Shown: positions 41,520-50,567, numbered from the stretch's first letter. The stretch: 64,000 bases of DNA from Acidimicrobiia bacterium (GCA_036271555.1 DATBAK010000057.1:1-64000); one strand, 5' to 3'. A program made the numbers and translations. The notes: generated from the letters alone by a model not told the origin.

Positions 41520-42035
41520 ATGCGCCTCACCGAACCCGCCGACGCCGGCGCGGTCCTCGACCTCCTGTCCGAAGCCGCGACGTGGACCGCCGCGAACGGT
41601 CGGGCCAACTGGCCGGCGCGCTTCCCGACCGCGATCGTGGAGCGCGGGATCGAGCGGGGCGAGCTGTTCGTCGCCGAGCTCGACGGTGAGCTGGTCGCGA
41701 CGCTCGCACTCCAATGGAGTGACCACAGGTTCTGGGGCGAGCAGCCGCCCGACGCCGGGTACGTGCACCGCCTCGCCGTGCGGCGCGCGCACGCGGGACG
41801 CGGGCTCGGTGCCGACGCGCTCGAATGGGCGAGCGCACAGGTGCGGGAACGCGACCGACGATGGTTGCGACTCGACGTTCCGGCTGACAACCTGCCGCTC
41901 GGCGCGTACTACGAACGACTCGGCTTCCGGCCCCGCGGACAGGCCGAAGGCGAGCTCACCGATCCCGACGGGCGCGTCGTGCAGTGGATGGTCCGGCGGT
42001 TCGAACGCGACACGAGCGAGGAGCGGAACCCGTGA
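41520..42035 (+). CDS. GNAT-family N-acetyltransferase
   Basis: 171 residues. VHRLAVRRAHAGRGLGADALEWA is acetyl-CoA-binding motif A with the R-x-x-G-x-G loop; LDVPADNLPLGAYYERLGFRP is motif B. The family acetylates amines on small molecules or proteins; the target is not evident. TAACCT about 12 nt before the ATG may be its -10 box. The stop overlaps the start of the deaminase gene (GTGA), so both are one transcription unit. Confidence 0.87.
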   Translation: MRLTEPADAGAVLDLLSEAATWTAANGRANWPARFPTAIVERGIERGELFVAELDGELVATLALQWSDHRFWGEQPPDAGYVHRLAVRRAHAGRGLGADALEWASAQVRERDRRWLRLDVPADNLPLGAYYERLGFRPRGQAEGELTDPDGRVVQWMVRRFERDTSEERNP

Positions 42036-42676
42036 GCGCGACCGCAGCCTGGCAGGTGCTCGACGACGGGTGGACCGCGGCGCTCGACGAGGCGTGGCAG
42101 TCGTGGTGCGACGGGTCCGCGGGCGTCGGCGCGTCGATCACCGACGCGAACGGCGTCGTCATCGCGCGCGGTCGCAATCGTCGCCACGACACGCGCGACG
42201 GCGACGGCCTCGCGGGATCACGCGTCGCGCACGCCGAGATGTGCGCGCTCGCCGCGCTCCCCGACGGCAGCTTCGACGGTCGCACGTTGTCGACGACGTT
42301 CGAGCCGTGCCTCATGTGCGCGGGCGCGATCATCCTGTGCGCGGTGCCGCGCGTCCGCTACGCCGCGGCCGACCCCGTGTGGGACGGCATGCACGACTGG
42401 TTCACCTCACTGCCGCAGGCCGCGAAGCGCCGGCCCGAGCGCGAGCTCCTCGGCGGTCCGATCGGCGCGTTCGCACACGTGCTGCATCTCTCGTGGCTCG
42501 CGCTCTGGATCCCCGACAGCGACGCGGTCGCGCTCCACGATCGGCTCGTGCCGCGCCACTTGGAGCTCGCACGCGACGTCGTGGAGTCGTCCGACCTCCC
42601 CGCGATCGCGACCGACCGCGGTTCGGTCACCGACGCGCTCGACGCGCTCTGGCCCGACCTCCTCGCACTGAGCTGA
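42032..42676 (+). CDS. cytidine/deoxycytidylate deaminase-family protein
   Basis: 214 residues from GTG 42032. The zinc site is visible: HAEMCALAAL (HAE, proton shuttle Glu) and EPCLMCAGAIIL (PCxxC). The N-terminal IGVGASITDANGVVIARGRN-type strand pair belongs to the guanine/tRNA-adenosine/riboflavin-type nucleoside deaminase group. The C-terminal ~100 residues (LSWLALWIPDSD onward) are an extension without known motif. It is translationally coupled to the upstream GNAT gene. The base or nucleoside substrate is undetermined. Confidence 0.83.
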   Translation: MSATAAWQVLDDGWTAALDEAWQSWCDGSAGVGASITDANGVVIARGRNRRHDTRDGDGLAGSRVAHAEMCALAALPDGSFDGRTLSTTFEPCLMCAGAIILCAVPRVRYAAADPVWDGMHDWFTSLPQAAKRRPERELLGGPIGAFAHVLHLSWLALWIPDSDAVALHDRLVPRHLELARDVVESSDLPAIATDRGSVTDALDALWPDLLALS

Positions 42677-42781
42677 CCGAGCGGCGCTCGGCCCCCGGGG
42701 CCGGAGGCCCTCACGCACGCACCCGCGCCGCTTGGATCGGGTCGGACGGGCGAACCGTGGTGCCGGCGCCGACGACAACCG

Positions 42782-43165
42782 CTAGTGCTCCGTGTAGTTG
42801 ATCTCTCCGGCACCCGGTTCCGCGACCGCGAAGCAGAAGCAATGGATCGGCGCGTGGTCGCTCACCGGGCGGAGGCTGTGAATCGTGTTCGGCGGGATGT
42901 GCACGAGGTCGCCCTGACGGATCTCGCGTTCCTCGTCGGCGATGATCATCGTGCCGCGCCCCGCGGTGACGTAATAGAACTCGTGCGTCGGGTGCTCGTG
43001 GGGGAACACGTAGCCGCCCCCCGCGACCTCGAACTCGTTCACGAGCTCGAGGTGGCCGCCCTTGGTGATGTCGAACATCTCCCGCGGCTTCACGAGCCAC
43101 CACACCGGCACCGTGCCGTTGTGCTCGATGACCGGCTCGACGTCCTCGATCTTGCGTACGTCCAC
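42782..43165 (-). CDS. cupin-domain protein
   Basis: 127 residues from GTG 43165. Cupin motif 1 is GGGYVFPHEHPTHEFYYVTAG (HxH...E ligands) and motif 2 is GDLVHIPPNTIHSL, so a metal-binding small beta-barrel is likely. Single-domain cupins include dioxygenases, isomerases and regulatory sensors. The gene is divergent from the SCP2-like/glutamine-synthetase-like operon with an 82-bp gap that holds back-to-back TANNNT hexamers (TACCGT minus, TAGCGT plus, around 43195-43204), so co-regulation with that operon is plausible. Confidence 0.85.
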   Translation of the reverse strand: MDVRKIEDVEPVIEHNGTVPVWWLVKPREMFDITKGGHLELVNEFEVAGGGYVFPHEHPTHEFYYVTAGRGTMIIADEEREIRQGDLVHIPPNTIHSLRPVSDHAPIHCFCFAVAEPGAGEINYTEH

Positions 43166-43194
43166 GAGGGCCCCCTCACGCTTGCGACGCCGGA

Positions 43195-43204
43195 ACGGTA
43201 GCGT
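43195..43204. promoter_or_regulatory. overlapping divergent -10-like hexamers
   Basis: ACGGTAGCGT contains TAGCGT for the plus strand and, complemented, TACCGT for the minus strand, between the cupin gene and the SCP2-like operon. Confidence 0.3.
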
Positions 43205-43247
43205 CATCGGCCGCAGGGCCCGGAAGCGCCGACGAGCGGAGGTGGCC

Positions 43248-43889
43248 GTGGCCGACGGTTCGCCCGTCGAGATCGCGCTGGAGGACGACCCCACACCCCT
43301 CGTGCGGATCCTCGGCGCGACGCTCCGCCGCTCCGCCCGGCGACCCGAGCTCGAGTCGAGGATGACGAAGATGCGCGGCGTCGTCGCGCTGAGGTCGACG
43401 GTCGACCCGCAGGCCGTGACGATGCGGTTCGCGAACGGCAAGGTGCTCGTCGAGCACGGGGTCGCGACCGACAGTGGTGTGGTCATCGAGGCCGATCTGC
43501 TGCGCCTGAACGATCCCGACGCGCCCAAGCCGAAGGTGTCGGGCGCGGCGCGCCACCCGCTGCTCGCGCTCGCCGCGGCGAAGGTGCTCGACCCGCCCGC
43601 AGGTCCGTGGCCGGAGGAAGCCCGCGCCTTCTGGGAGTTCGCGCGCAACCACCCGCGCATGCCGAAGGCGATGCTCGTCGTCGGCACCGACGACAACTCG
43701 CGCCTCACGCTCGGCGACACGCCGCCCGAGTACGAGCTCTACGGCACCGCGCACGCGCTCACGTCGGTGTTCAGCGGCGGGTCGGTGCTCGGCCAGGACA
43801 TGCTCGACGGCAAGCTCTTCGGCGTCGGCTCGCTGCAACACCTCGCGGAGCTCACCGGCCGCTCGATCGCGTGGATGCTCGGCGGATGA
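43248..43889 (+). CDS. SCP2-like sterol-carrier-type lipid-binding protein
   Basis: 213 residues. GTG 43248 is preferred because GCGGAGG lies 6 nt upstream. The central MTKMRGVVALRSTVDPQAVTMRFANGKVLVEHGVATDSGVVIEAD has the strand and helix order of SCP2 sterol-carrier domains, which hold a hydrophobic ligand in a cavity; the assignment is moderate. It ends with NSRLTLGDTPPEYELYGTAHALTSVF and a short helical tail. Its stop overlaps the glutamine-synthetase-like start (ATGA), an unexpected partnership for a lipid-binding protein. Confidence 0.6.
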   Translation: MADGSPVEIALEDDPTPLVRILGATLRRSARRPELESRMTKMRGVVALRSTVDPQAVTMRFANGKVLVEHGVATDSGVVIEADLLRLNDPDAPKPKVSGAARHPLLALAAAKVLDPPAGPWPEEARAFWEFARNHPRMPKAMLVVGTDDNSRLTLGDTPPEYELYGTAHALTSVFSGGSVLGQDMLDGKLFGVGSLQHLAELTGRSIAWMLGG

Positions 43890-45286
43890 GCGCGACCGAC
43901 GCGACCCCACCGCCCGACGCCGCGTCGCTCGGCGCGTGGCTCGACGCGCACGGTGTGAAGACCGTGCGCACCGAAGGCGTGTCGCTCGACGGCGTGCTCA
44001 TCGGCAAGCACCTCCACCGCGCGAAGTTCGAGCACTCGCTCCCGCTCGGCCCCGCGCTCACGGAGCTCGCGTTCGGGTACGACGTCGGCGGCACACCGTT
44101 CCTCGCGTGGTGGGACGAATGGCGGCGCGACGCGCTCGGCGACATCCACCAACGCCCCGATCTCTCCACGCTCGTCGCGCCCGCCGACGAGCCCGGTACC
44201 GCGAACGTGATCGTCGACCACGTCGACATCGACGGCAACGTCTTGCCGGTGTGCGCGCGCGGCCTCCTGCGCCGCATGGTCGACGAGCTCGCGGCGCATG
44301 GTCTCACCGGCAAGGCCGCGTTCGAGATCGAGGCGATGGTCTTCGACGTGCCGCTCAAGGACGCGCGCGCGAAGCACTTCCGCGACCTCACGCCGCTGTC
44401 GACGCCCGCGCCGCTCGCGTACCTGCTCCACAACTCGCACCTGCAGCGCGCGTTCCGCGAGGCCGCGCTCGCGCGCATCGACGCGCTCGGCATCGAGTGG
44501 GAGGCGTACAGCGACGAGGGCTCCCCCGGTCAGTTCGAGCTCAACCTCGCGCCCGCGGACCCGGTCACCGCGGCCGACCGCGCGATGCGCGCCCGCCAGG
44601 TGCTGCGCGAGACCGCGATCGACCTCGGCTACTGCGTCACCTTCATGGCGAAGCCGACGATCGACTACGGCAACGGCTTACACGTCCACCACTCGCTCAC
44701 CGACGCCGACGGACTCGCGGTGTTCCACACCGAGGGCGGCGAACCGAGCGACACGATGCGGCACTGGATCGGTGGCCTGCTCGCGACGATGCGCGGCGCG
44801 ACGTCGATCCTCGCCCCCACGATCAACTCGTACCGCCGGCTCGTCGGCTGGGCCGCGGCACCGACGACCGCGACGTGGGCCGAGGACAACAAGACCACCG
44901 CGGTGCGCGTGCTCACGCGCACGGAATCCGCGTCGCGCATCGAGCACCGGCTCGCGGCCGCCGACGCGAACGTCTACCTCGTGCTCGCGGCGGTGCTCGC
45001 GGGCGGCCTCGCAGGTCTGCGCCACGCGCTCGAGCCGCCACCCGCGTTCCCGTTTGCAGGTTGGGGCCTGCCCGAGAGCTACCCGCACCTGCCCACCTCG
45101 ATCAGCAAGGCCGCCGACGCGCTCGAAGCCGATTCGTACCTGCGCGAGGAGCTCGGTGCGGGCTTCGTCGACTTCTGGGTCAACACGCGGCGGTGGGAAT
45201 GGCTCATGTTCCACACGACCGGCGGTGACGCGTCGGCCGAGTCGGTGACCGACTGGGAGCTCGCCCGCTACTTCGAGATCATGTGA
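43886..45286 (+). CDS. glutamine synthetase-like ligase (gamma-glutamylpolyamine synthetase type)
   Basis: 466 residues. The catalytic fold of glutamine synthetase is recognisable: AAFEIEAMVFD (metal Glu pair), GSPGQFELNLAPADPVTAAD, TFMAKPTIDYGNGLHVHHSL (histidine/ammonia pocket), and the terminal RIEHRLAAADANVYLVLAAVLAGG. It lacks the adenylylation tail of true GlnA. Members placed next to a PuuD-like amidase, as here, usually couple glutamate to putrescine or another amine (PuuA). The exact amine is inference. It overlaps the next gene by 4 bp. Confidence 0.87.
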   Translation: MSATDATPPPDAASLGAWLDAHGVKTVRTEGVSLDGVLIGKHLHRAKFEHSLPLGPALTELAFGYDVGGTPFLAWWDEWRRDALGDIHQRPDLSTLVAPADEPGTANVIVDHVDIDGNVLPVCARGLLRRMVDELAAHGLTGKAAFEIEAMVFDVPLKDARAKHFRDLTPLSTPAPLAYLLHNSHLQRAFREAALARIDALGIEWEAYSDEGSPGQFELNLAPADPVTAADRAMRARQVLRETAIDLGYCVTFMAKPTIDYGNGLHVHHSLTDADGLAVFHTEGGEPSDTMRHWIGGLLATMRGATSILAPTINSYRRLVGWAAAPTTATWAEDNKTTAVRVLTRTESASRIEHRLAAADANVYLVLAAVLAGGLAGLRHALEPPPAFPFAGWGLPESYPHLPTSISKAADALEADSYLREELGAGFVDFWVNTRRWEWLMFHTTGGDASAESVTDWELARYFEIM

Positions 45287-45996
45287 CGGCGCGCGATCGT
45301 CTGCCCGTCGTCGGGATCACCGCGCACCAGGTGCTCGTCGACGAGTCCGGCTTCGAGCTCCTGCACTTCGCGGCCGCGGTGCCGTACGTGAAGGCGGTGC
45401 AGCGGGCGGGCGCGATCCCGGTCGTGCTGCCGGTCGTCGACCCGTCGGACGCCGACGAGGTGGCGCGCGTGCTCGACGCCGTCGACGCACTGATCGTCAC
45501 CGGCGGCTGCGACGTCGATCCGCAGCGCTACGGCGCGCCGGTCGCACCCGAGACCGGCCCCGTCGACGCGCGCCGCGACGAGACCGAGATCGCGCTGTGC
45601 CGCGCGGTGGTCGAGCGCGACCAGCCGACGCTGTGTGTGTGCCGTGGCATCCAGGTGCTGAACGTCGCGCTCGGCGGCACGCTCACGCAGCACGTGCCCG
45701 TGCACTCGCGCGACGACGCGTACAACGAGTCGGTCCACGAGGTCATCCTCGAACCCGACAGCCGCATCGCGAAGGCGCTCGGCACCACCGCGCTCGGCGT
45801 GAACACACTGCACCACCAGACCGTCGACACCGTCGGCGCGCGTGTCCGCGTGGTCGGGCGGGCCGACGACGGCACCGTCGAGGCGATCGAGGTCGACGGC
45901 GCGCCCCGTGTACTCGGTGTGCAGTGGCATCCGGAGATGCTGCGGCACCGGCCCGAGCACCTCGCGCTCTTCCGCCAGCTGTTCGAGCCTGCGTAG
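45283..45996 (+). CDS. PuuD-like gamma-glutamyl amide hydrolase (class I glutamine amidotransferase)
   Basis: 237 residues. Nucleophile C120 in LCVCRGIQ, and H216/E218 in VQWHPE complete the class I amidotransferase triad. VVGITAHQ at the start, IVTGGCDVDPQRYG and the conserved NTLHHQTVDTVG identify the gamma-glutamyl-gamma-aminobutyrate hydrolase group. In the Puu pathway it frees the product from the gamma-glutamyl carrier. It is coupled by overlap to the ligase upstream and the methyltransferase downstream; PuuB/PuuC-type oxidoreductases are not seen in the window. Confidence 0.9.
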   Translation: MTARDRLPVVGITAHQVLVDESGFELLHFAAAVPYVKAVQRAGAIPVVLPVVDPSDADEVARVLDAVDALIVTGGCDVDPQRYGAPVAPETGPVDARRDETEIALCRAVVERDQPTLCVCRGIQVLNVALGGTLTQHVPVHSRDDAYNESVHEVILEPDSRIAKALGTTALGVNTLHHQTVDTVGARVRVVGRADDGTVEAIEVDGAPRVLGVQWHPEMLRHRPEHLALFRQLFEPA

Positions 45997-46838
45997 TGGA
46001 CGACGAGATCCGGCTCACGCTCGCCGCGACCTTCAACGGCGTCGCCGACGGCTACGAAGCGCGGCCCGAATACCCCGACGAGATCTACTCGCTGCTCGCG
46101 AACCGCGGCTGCGGCGCGGGCGCGCGCGTGCTCGAGGTCGGACCCGCGACCGGGCTGGCGACGATGCGGCTGCTCGACCTCGGTGCCGCGGTGACCGCCG
46201 TGGAGCCCGGGCCCGCGCTCGCGGCGCGTCTGCGCGAGCGCACCGCGGGTCGCGCCTGTGAGGTGGTCGTCTCGTCGTTCGAGTCCGCCGCGTTGCCCGA
46301 CGCGGCGTTCGATCTCCTCGTGGCCGCGACCGCGTTCCACTGGGTCGAACCCGGCACCGGCTTCGCGAAGGCCGCTTCCCTCGTGCGCCCGGGTGGCTGG
46401 CTCGCGCTCTGGTGGACGGTGTTCGGCGACGCCTCTCGCCCCGATCCGTTCGAGCGCGCGCTCCGGCCGATGCTTCGGGACCTCGCGCCGGAGCTGCAGT
46501 TCGACGCGTTCGCGAGCTCGGTGCCGTATGCGCTCGACGTCGACGCGCGCATCGGCGAGATCGACGCGACGGGCGCGTTCGAGCCGGTCGAGCACCACGT
46601 CGTGCCGTGGGAGGGCCACCACGATGCGGCCGGGATCCGCGCCCTGTTCGCAACCTATTCGCCGTGGCTCGCGCTGCCCGAGGCAACGCGCACGCGTGTG
46701 CTCGACGAGCTCGAGCGCATCGCGCGCGACGACTTCGGCGACGCGATCGTGCGCCCGTACCAGACCGTCATCTACCTGGCCCGGCGTTCCCGCGAGAGCG
46801 GGCGGGTCGCTTCGCGGCCCTCCCGAGGCGGCGGCTGA
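45996..46838 (+). CDS. class I SAM-dependent methyltransferase with repeat-encoded C terminus
   Basis: 280 residues from GTG 45996, overlapping the preceding stop by one base. ARVLEVGPATGLATMRLL is motif I, VTAVEPGPAL motif II, and FDLLVAATAFHWVEPGTGFAKAASLVRPGGWLALWW completes the UbiE-like core. The last ~17 residues (RRSRESGRVASRPSRGGG) are encoded by a full-length dispersed repeat, so the ancestral stop codon was probably lost when the repeat inserted or expanded. It is the fourth gene of the SCP2-like/ligase/amidase operon. Substrate unknown. Confidence 0.83.
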   Translation: MDDEIRLTLAATFNGVADGYEARPEYPDEIYSLLANRGCGAGARVLEVGPATGLATMRLLDLGAAVTAVEPGPALAARLRERTAGRACEVVVSSFESAALPDAAFDLLVAATAFHWVEPGTGFAKAASLVRPGGWLALWWTVFGDASRPDPFERALRPMLRDLAPELQFDAFASSVPYALDVDARIGEIDATGAFEPVEHHVVPWEGHHDAAGIRALFATYSPWLALPEATRTRVLDELERIARDDFGDAIVRPYQTVIYLARRSRESGRVASRPSRGGG

Positions 46839-46878
46839 GGCGTCAGGAGCGGCGAGCCCAGCGAGCGCGACCAGAAAG
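46788..46878. repeat. dispersed intergenic element, full-length copy, reverse orientation
   Basis: Part B complement (46788-46820, GAGAGCGGGCGGGTCGCTTC then GCGGCCC) and part A complement (46835-46878, CTGAGGCGTCAGGAGCGGCG then AGCGAGCGCGACCAGAAAG). It fills the whole space between convergent genes and runs into the 3' end of the methyltransferase gene. Confidence 0.85.
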
Positions 46879-46879
46879 C

Positions 46880-47710
46880 TCAGGTGAGGAGCAGGTGACC
46901 CAGCCGGCGTGACGCGACCCAGACGCCGATCATCCCCATCGCGACGAAGTAGAGCGCGTGCAGGAGCAGGCCGGGACCGATCGCACCTTCGTTCAGCGCG
47001 CGCAGCAGCGCGACGCCATGGAAGAGCGGCGTGCACTCGGTGACGATCTGCAACCAGCGCGGGTAGGTCGACAAGGGATAGAAGGTCGTCGACAGCAGGA
47101 ACAGCGGGAGCACCGCGAGCTGCACGAACTCGAAGTCCTCCCAGCTGCGCATGTACGCGGTCGTGGCCATGCCGATCGACGCGAAGCCGAAGCCGATGAG
47201 CACCGACGCGGGCAACGCGAGGATCTCCCACGCGGAGTCGACCAGACCGAGCGCGAGCATCACGACGATGAACGAGACCGCGTAGAGGAATCCGCGGATG
47301 AGCGCCCAGGTGATCTCGCCGCGCGCGACGTCGTCGACGCCCATCGGTGTCGACAGCACCGCGTCGTAGATCTTGGCGTACTTCAGCTTGTAGAAGACGT
47401 TCATCGTGCTGTCGTAGACCGCGCCGTTCATCGATGCCGACGCGAGCAGCGCCGGCGCGACGAACTCGCGATAGGTGAGCAGATGACCGCCCGGTCCGGG
47501 CACCTTGCCGACGAGGCGACCGATCCCGACGCCGATCGACAGCAGGTAGAAGATCGGCTCGAACAGGCCGGAGAAGATGATCAGCCAGCTGTGCCGGTAC
47601 ACCATCACGTTGCGCTCGACGAGACGCCGCGCGCGGGCGCCCCGCCACGCGACGCTGGGCGTGATGCGCGTGAGCGTCGTGGTCGACGGGGTCGACGGGG
47701 TCGATGTCAT
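46880..47710 (-). CDS. ABC-2-type exporter permease
   Basis: 276 residues with about six membrane helices. WLIIFSGLFEPIFYLLSIGVGIG and the LPLFLLSTTFYPLSTYPRWLQIVTECTPLFHGVALLRAL segment are typical of NodJ/DrrB-type ABC-2 permeases. It is the third gene of an operon with an ATPase and a second permease; its ATG overlaps the upstream permease's stop by 4 bp. The two permeases probably form a heterodimeric channel. Exported substrate (lipid, glycan or drug) is unknown. Confidence 0.88.
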   Translation of the reverse strand: MTSTPSTPSTTTLTRITPSVAWRGARARRLVERNVMVYRHSWLIIFSGLFEPIFYLLSIGVGIGRLVGKVPGPGGHLLTYREFVAPALLASASMNGAVYDSTMNVFYKLKYAKIYDAVLSTPMGVDDVARGEITWALIRGFLYAVSFIVVMLALGLVDSAWEILALPASVLIGFGFASIGMATTAYMRSWEDFEFVQLAVLPLFLLSTTFYPLSTYPRWLQIVTECTPLFHGVALLRALNEGAIGPGLLLHALYFVAMGMIGVWVASRRLGHLLLT

Positions 47711-48492
47711 GTCGCCAACCGTCGCGTGAACGTGTGCCGGGCCCACAGCGCGCCGGCGACGACGAACACCAGCAGATACGCGACGTGGCCGAGCGAGCGC
47801 ACGACTCCGGCGTCGCCGAGCGCGAGCGCACGACACAGATCGACGCCGTGCCACAGCGGCGTGATGTACGCGACCACGCGCAGGCCCTTCGGGAGCTGCG
47901 TCACCGGGAAGAACGTGCCCGAGAACAGGAACATCGGCATGACCACGAACCGGAACAGCGCGGCGAACGCGGCGTCGCCTTCACGCGTCGCCGCGTACGC
48001 GCAGATCGGCACCGCGAACGCCATCCCGGTGAGCACCGCCGAGGGAACCGCCAGCAACACCGTCCAGTGATGACCGGCGCCGAAGAGCTCCATCGTGACG
48101 AGGAAGAGCGTGACCGTGAGCGTGATGCGCATCGCGATCCACAGCAGCTGCCCGACGAGCACGTCGACGACGCGCAACGGCGTCGCGAGCATCGCGAAGT
48201 AGTTCTTCACCCACTTGATGCCGCCGAGTACGGGATAGGTCGACTCCTGCGCGCCGATCTGCATCGCGATCGCGGCGAGCATTCCGGGCGCGAGGAACGC
48301 GATGTAGCTCACGCCACCGAGCGAGTTGCGACTCGAGTGATGATGGTTCACGAGCGACCCGAGCCCCACGCCCATCGCCGCGAGGTACAGCAGCGGGCTG
48401 ATGAATCCGGAGATCACGCTGCCGCGCCACATCCGCCGGTACTGGTAGATCCAGTACTCGAGCGCGCGCAGCGCGGGCGGTGTCGCGCCCAT
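47707..48492 (-). CDS. ABC-2-type exporter permease
   Basis: 261 residues from ATG 48492, preferred over GTG 48540 because GGAGTCGC is well placed before it. About six membrane helices; GSVISGFISPLLYLAAMGVGLGSLV, MQIGAQESTYPVLGGIKWVKNY and MFLFSGTFFPVTQLPKGLRVVAYITPLWHG match the NodJ family. It is related to, but distinct from, the following permease, and both belong to the operon started by the ATPase at 49.5 kb. Confidence 0.87.
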   Translation of the reverse strand: MGATPPALRALEYWIYQYRRMWRGSVISGFISPLLYLAAMGVGLGSLVNHHHSSRNSLGGVSYIAFLAPGMLAAIAMQIGAQESTYPVLGGIKWVKNYFAMLATPLRVVDVLVGQLLWIAMRITLTVTLFLVTMELFGAGHHWTVLLAVPSAVLTGMAFAVPICAYAATREGDAAFAALFRFVVMPMFLFSGTFFPVTQLPKGLRVVAYITPLWHGVDLCRALALGDAGVVRSLGHVAYLLVFVVAGALWARHTFTRRLAT

Positions 48493-48575
48493 GCGACTCC
48501 GACCTTCGGCGCTCGATCCGGACGGCGACGAGTGCTTCACGGGGTGTCCGCGCCTGCGGTCCGCGCCTGATGTGC

Positions 48576-49508
48576 TCAATCGACCAGCGTGCGGCCGGTG
48601 AGCCGCAGGAAGACGTCCTCGAGCGTGGCCCGGCGCACGAGCATGCTCTCGGGTACGAGGTGGCGTTCGTGCACCGCGGCCGCGGCCGCGTCGCCGTCGT
48701 GCGCGTACACGAGCACGCGGTCGGGCAGCGGCTCGACCTGATCGCCGATGCCCGCGAGCTTCGCGGCCATCGCCTCCTGCTCGCCCACCGCGAAGCGCAG
48801 CTCGAGCACCTCGCGCGACGAGTACTGGTCGATGAGCGCTCGCGGCGAGCCCTCGGCCGCAATGCGGCCCTTGTCCATCACGACGAGCCGGTCGCAGAGC
48901 TGCTCGGCTTCGTCCATGTAGTGCGTCGTGAGCACGAGCGTGACGCCCTGTTGCTTCAGCTGGTACAGCCGCTCCCACACGACGTGACGCGCCTGCGGAT
49001 CGAGTCCCGTCGTCGGCTCGTCGAGCAGCAGGACTTCGGGTTCGTTGATGAGCGAGCGCGCGATCGTGAGCCGGCGTTTCATCCCGCCCGACAGAGGATC
49101 GACCTTGTCGTTCGCGCGCTCGGAGAGCTGCACGAACTCGAGCAGCCGCGCCGCGCGCTCGCGCGCGACCGCGCGCGGCAGGTCGAAGTAGCGGCCGTAG
49201 ATGATCATGTTCTCGCGCACCGTGAGCTCGAGGTCGAGCGTGTCGTCCTGCGGCACGACACCGAGGCGCCCGCGGATCGCGGGTCCGTCGGCCGCGGGAT
49301 CGAGTCCGAGGATGCGTAGCTCGCCGCCACTCACGGGCGAGACGCAACCGATCATGCGCATCGTCGAGCTCTTGCCCGCGCCGTTCGGGCCGAGGAAGCC
49401 GAACGCCTCGCCGCGCTGCACGTCGAAGTCGATCCCGTCGACGGCGACGAAGCTGCCGAAGCGCTTCACGAGCGCGCGCGCCGAGATCAACGCCGGGTCG
49501 GATGCCAC
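48576..49508 (-). CDS. ABC transporter ATPase (NodI/DrrA-like)
   Basis: 310 residues. Walker A GPNGAGKSS (40-48), Q-loop VVPQDDTLD, signature LSGGMKRRL, Walker B LLLDEPTTGLD and the H-loop LTTHYMDEAEQL are all present. A ~85-residue C-terminal extension (EVLELRFAVGEQEAMA...LEDVFLRLTGR) is the DrrA/NodI-type domain. It energises export through the two permeases encoded downstream (83 nt gap). The likely cargo is a lipid-linked or hydrophobic compound by family analogy only. Confidence 0.93.
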   Translation of the reverse strand: MASDPALISARALVKRFGSFVAVDGIDFDVQRGEAFGFLGPNGAGKSSTMRMIGCVSPVSGGELRILGLDPAADGPAIRGRLGVVPQDDTLDLELTVRENMIIYGRYFDLPRAVARERAARLLEFVQLSERANDKVDPLSGGMKRRLTIARSLINEPEVLLLDEPTTGLDPQARHVVWERLYQLKQQGVTLVLTTHYMDEAEQLCDRLVVMDKGRIAAEGSPRALIDQYSSREVLELRFAVGEQEAMAAKLAGIGDQVEPLPDRVLVYAHDGDAAAAAVHERHLVPESMLVRRATLEDVFLRLTGRTLVD

Positions 49509-49532
49509 GAGGTCCGAGAGTACCGGCGCCGC

Positions 49533-50567
49533 TCAGCCCCTCCGGCCGTACATTTCGCGTCCGCGGCGGAACACCACCGGCGACGAGCGCAGGTCGGCGT
49601 TGTCGGACCACTGGTCGACCGAGCCGATCAGCGGCAATGCGCGCAGCGCCGGATCTTCGACCCGTGCGAGGCAGGCATCGACGAAGCGTTCGGCGCCGAT
49701 GACGCGGAACGGTCGCGAGTGGAACCCGCGCGCCGAAGGCTCGACCGCGGCGGTCACGCCGAGCGCGTTGTGGCGGCGCGCGACGGCCTCGTACGCGTCG
49801 ACGAGCCCCGCTTCGCGATCCTCGTACGCGCCGGCGCGCAGCGCGCGATCGAGCGCGGCGCCGACCTCCGCCGCCGCGTCGAGTTGCGCGAACGCGGATC
49901 CGAACCACTTCGAGTAGGGCGCGTACACACGCTCGATCCGGAAGCACAGCAGCATCACGTCGCGCGCGAGACGCGCGGCGAGGACGCGGCTGCCGAGATC
50001 GTCGCCGACCTCCGCGGTCCGCCCGACGAACGGCTCCTCTTGCGCGAGCCGCTTCCATTGACACGCGAGCAACCAGAGCCACACGTCGTCGGGATGGGTC
50101 GCCAGCAGCGCGCGGATGCGCGTGAGCTCGCCGAGGTCGTCGCGGAACACCGCGCCGCGCGTCAGCTCGAGCAGGCGCTGCTCGGGCGTCGTCAGCCAGT
50201 CGAATACGTCGAGGCTCGGGCGCGGGTCGAAGCCGACGATCCGCCGCGAGAGCCCGCCCGTGCTCTCGACGCTCACGTGGTGTTGGCGCGCCACCTCGTC
50301 CCACTCGAATCTCACCGGGTAGCCGCGGTGCTCGGCGGGGAGCCGCTCGTCGAGCGCGCGTCGCAGCTCCTCCGCGTCGGCAGGATCGTGGTCGTCGCCG
50401 AGCAGGATCTGCAGGCGCGGTCCGAAGCCGTGATCGGTCGAGCGCTCGGTGTCGAGGCCGAGCACGTCCGATCCCCACCCCAGCAGCGCGGCCGCATGCG
50501 GTCGCACGCCGACGATCGGTGCGACGACCTCCGCGTAGAAGGACCGCGCGAGCTCGATCCCGGGCAC
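49533..50567 (-). CDS. DUF4037-type protein
   Basis: 344 residues from GTG 50567, where the family normally starts (FVPGIELARSFYAEVVAPIV); longer in-frame versions would run into the adjacent dispersed repeat. The N-terminal third (HAAALLGWGSDVLGLDTERSTDHGFGPRLQILL, then a DD pair) resembles nucleotidyltransferase-like proteins, and the C-terminal half is helical with HPDDVWLWLLACQWKRLAQEEPF and YAPYSKWFGSAF. Function is not established; a nucleotidyltransferase role is inference. It is 24 nt upstream of the ABC ATPase gene. Confidence 0.8.
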   Translation of the reverse strand: MPGIELARSFYAEVVAPIVGVRPHAAALLGWGSDVLGLDTERSTDHGFGPRLQILLGDDHDPADAEELRRALDERLPAEHRGYPVRFEWDEVARQHHVSVESTGGLSRRIVGFDPRPSLDVFDWLTTPEQRLLELTRGAVFRDDLGELTRIRALLATHPDDVWLWLLACQWKRLAQEEPFVGRTAEVGDDLGSRVLAARLARDVMLLCFRIERVYAPYSKWFGSAFAQLDAAAEVGAALDRALRAGAYEDREAGLVDAYEAVARRHNALGVTAAVEPSARGFHSRPFRVIGAERFVDACLARVEDPALRALPLIGSVDQWSDNADLRSSPVVFRRGREMYGRRG

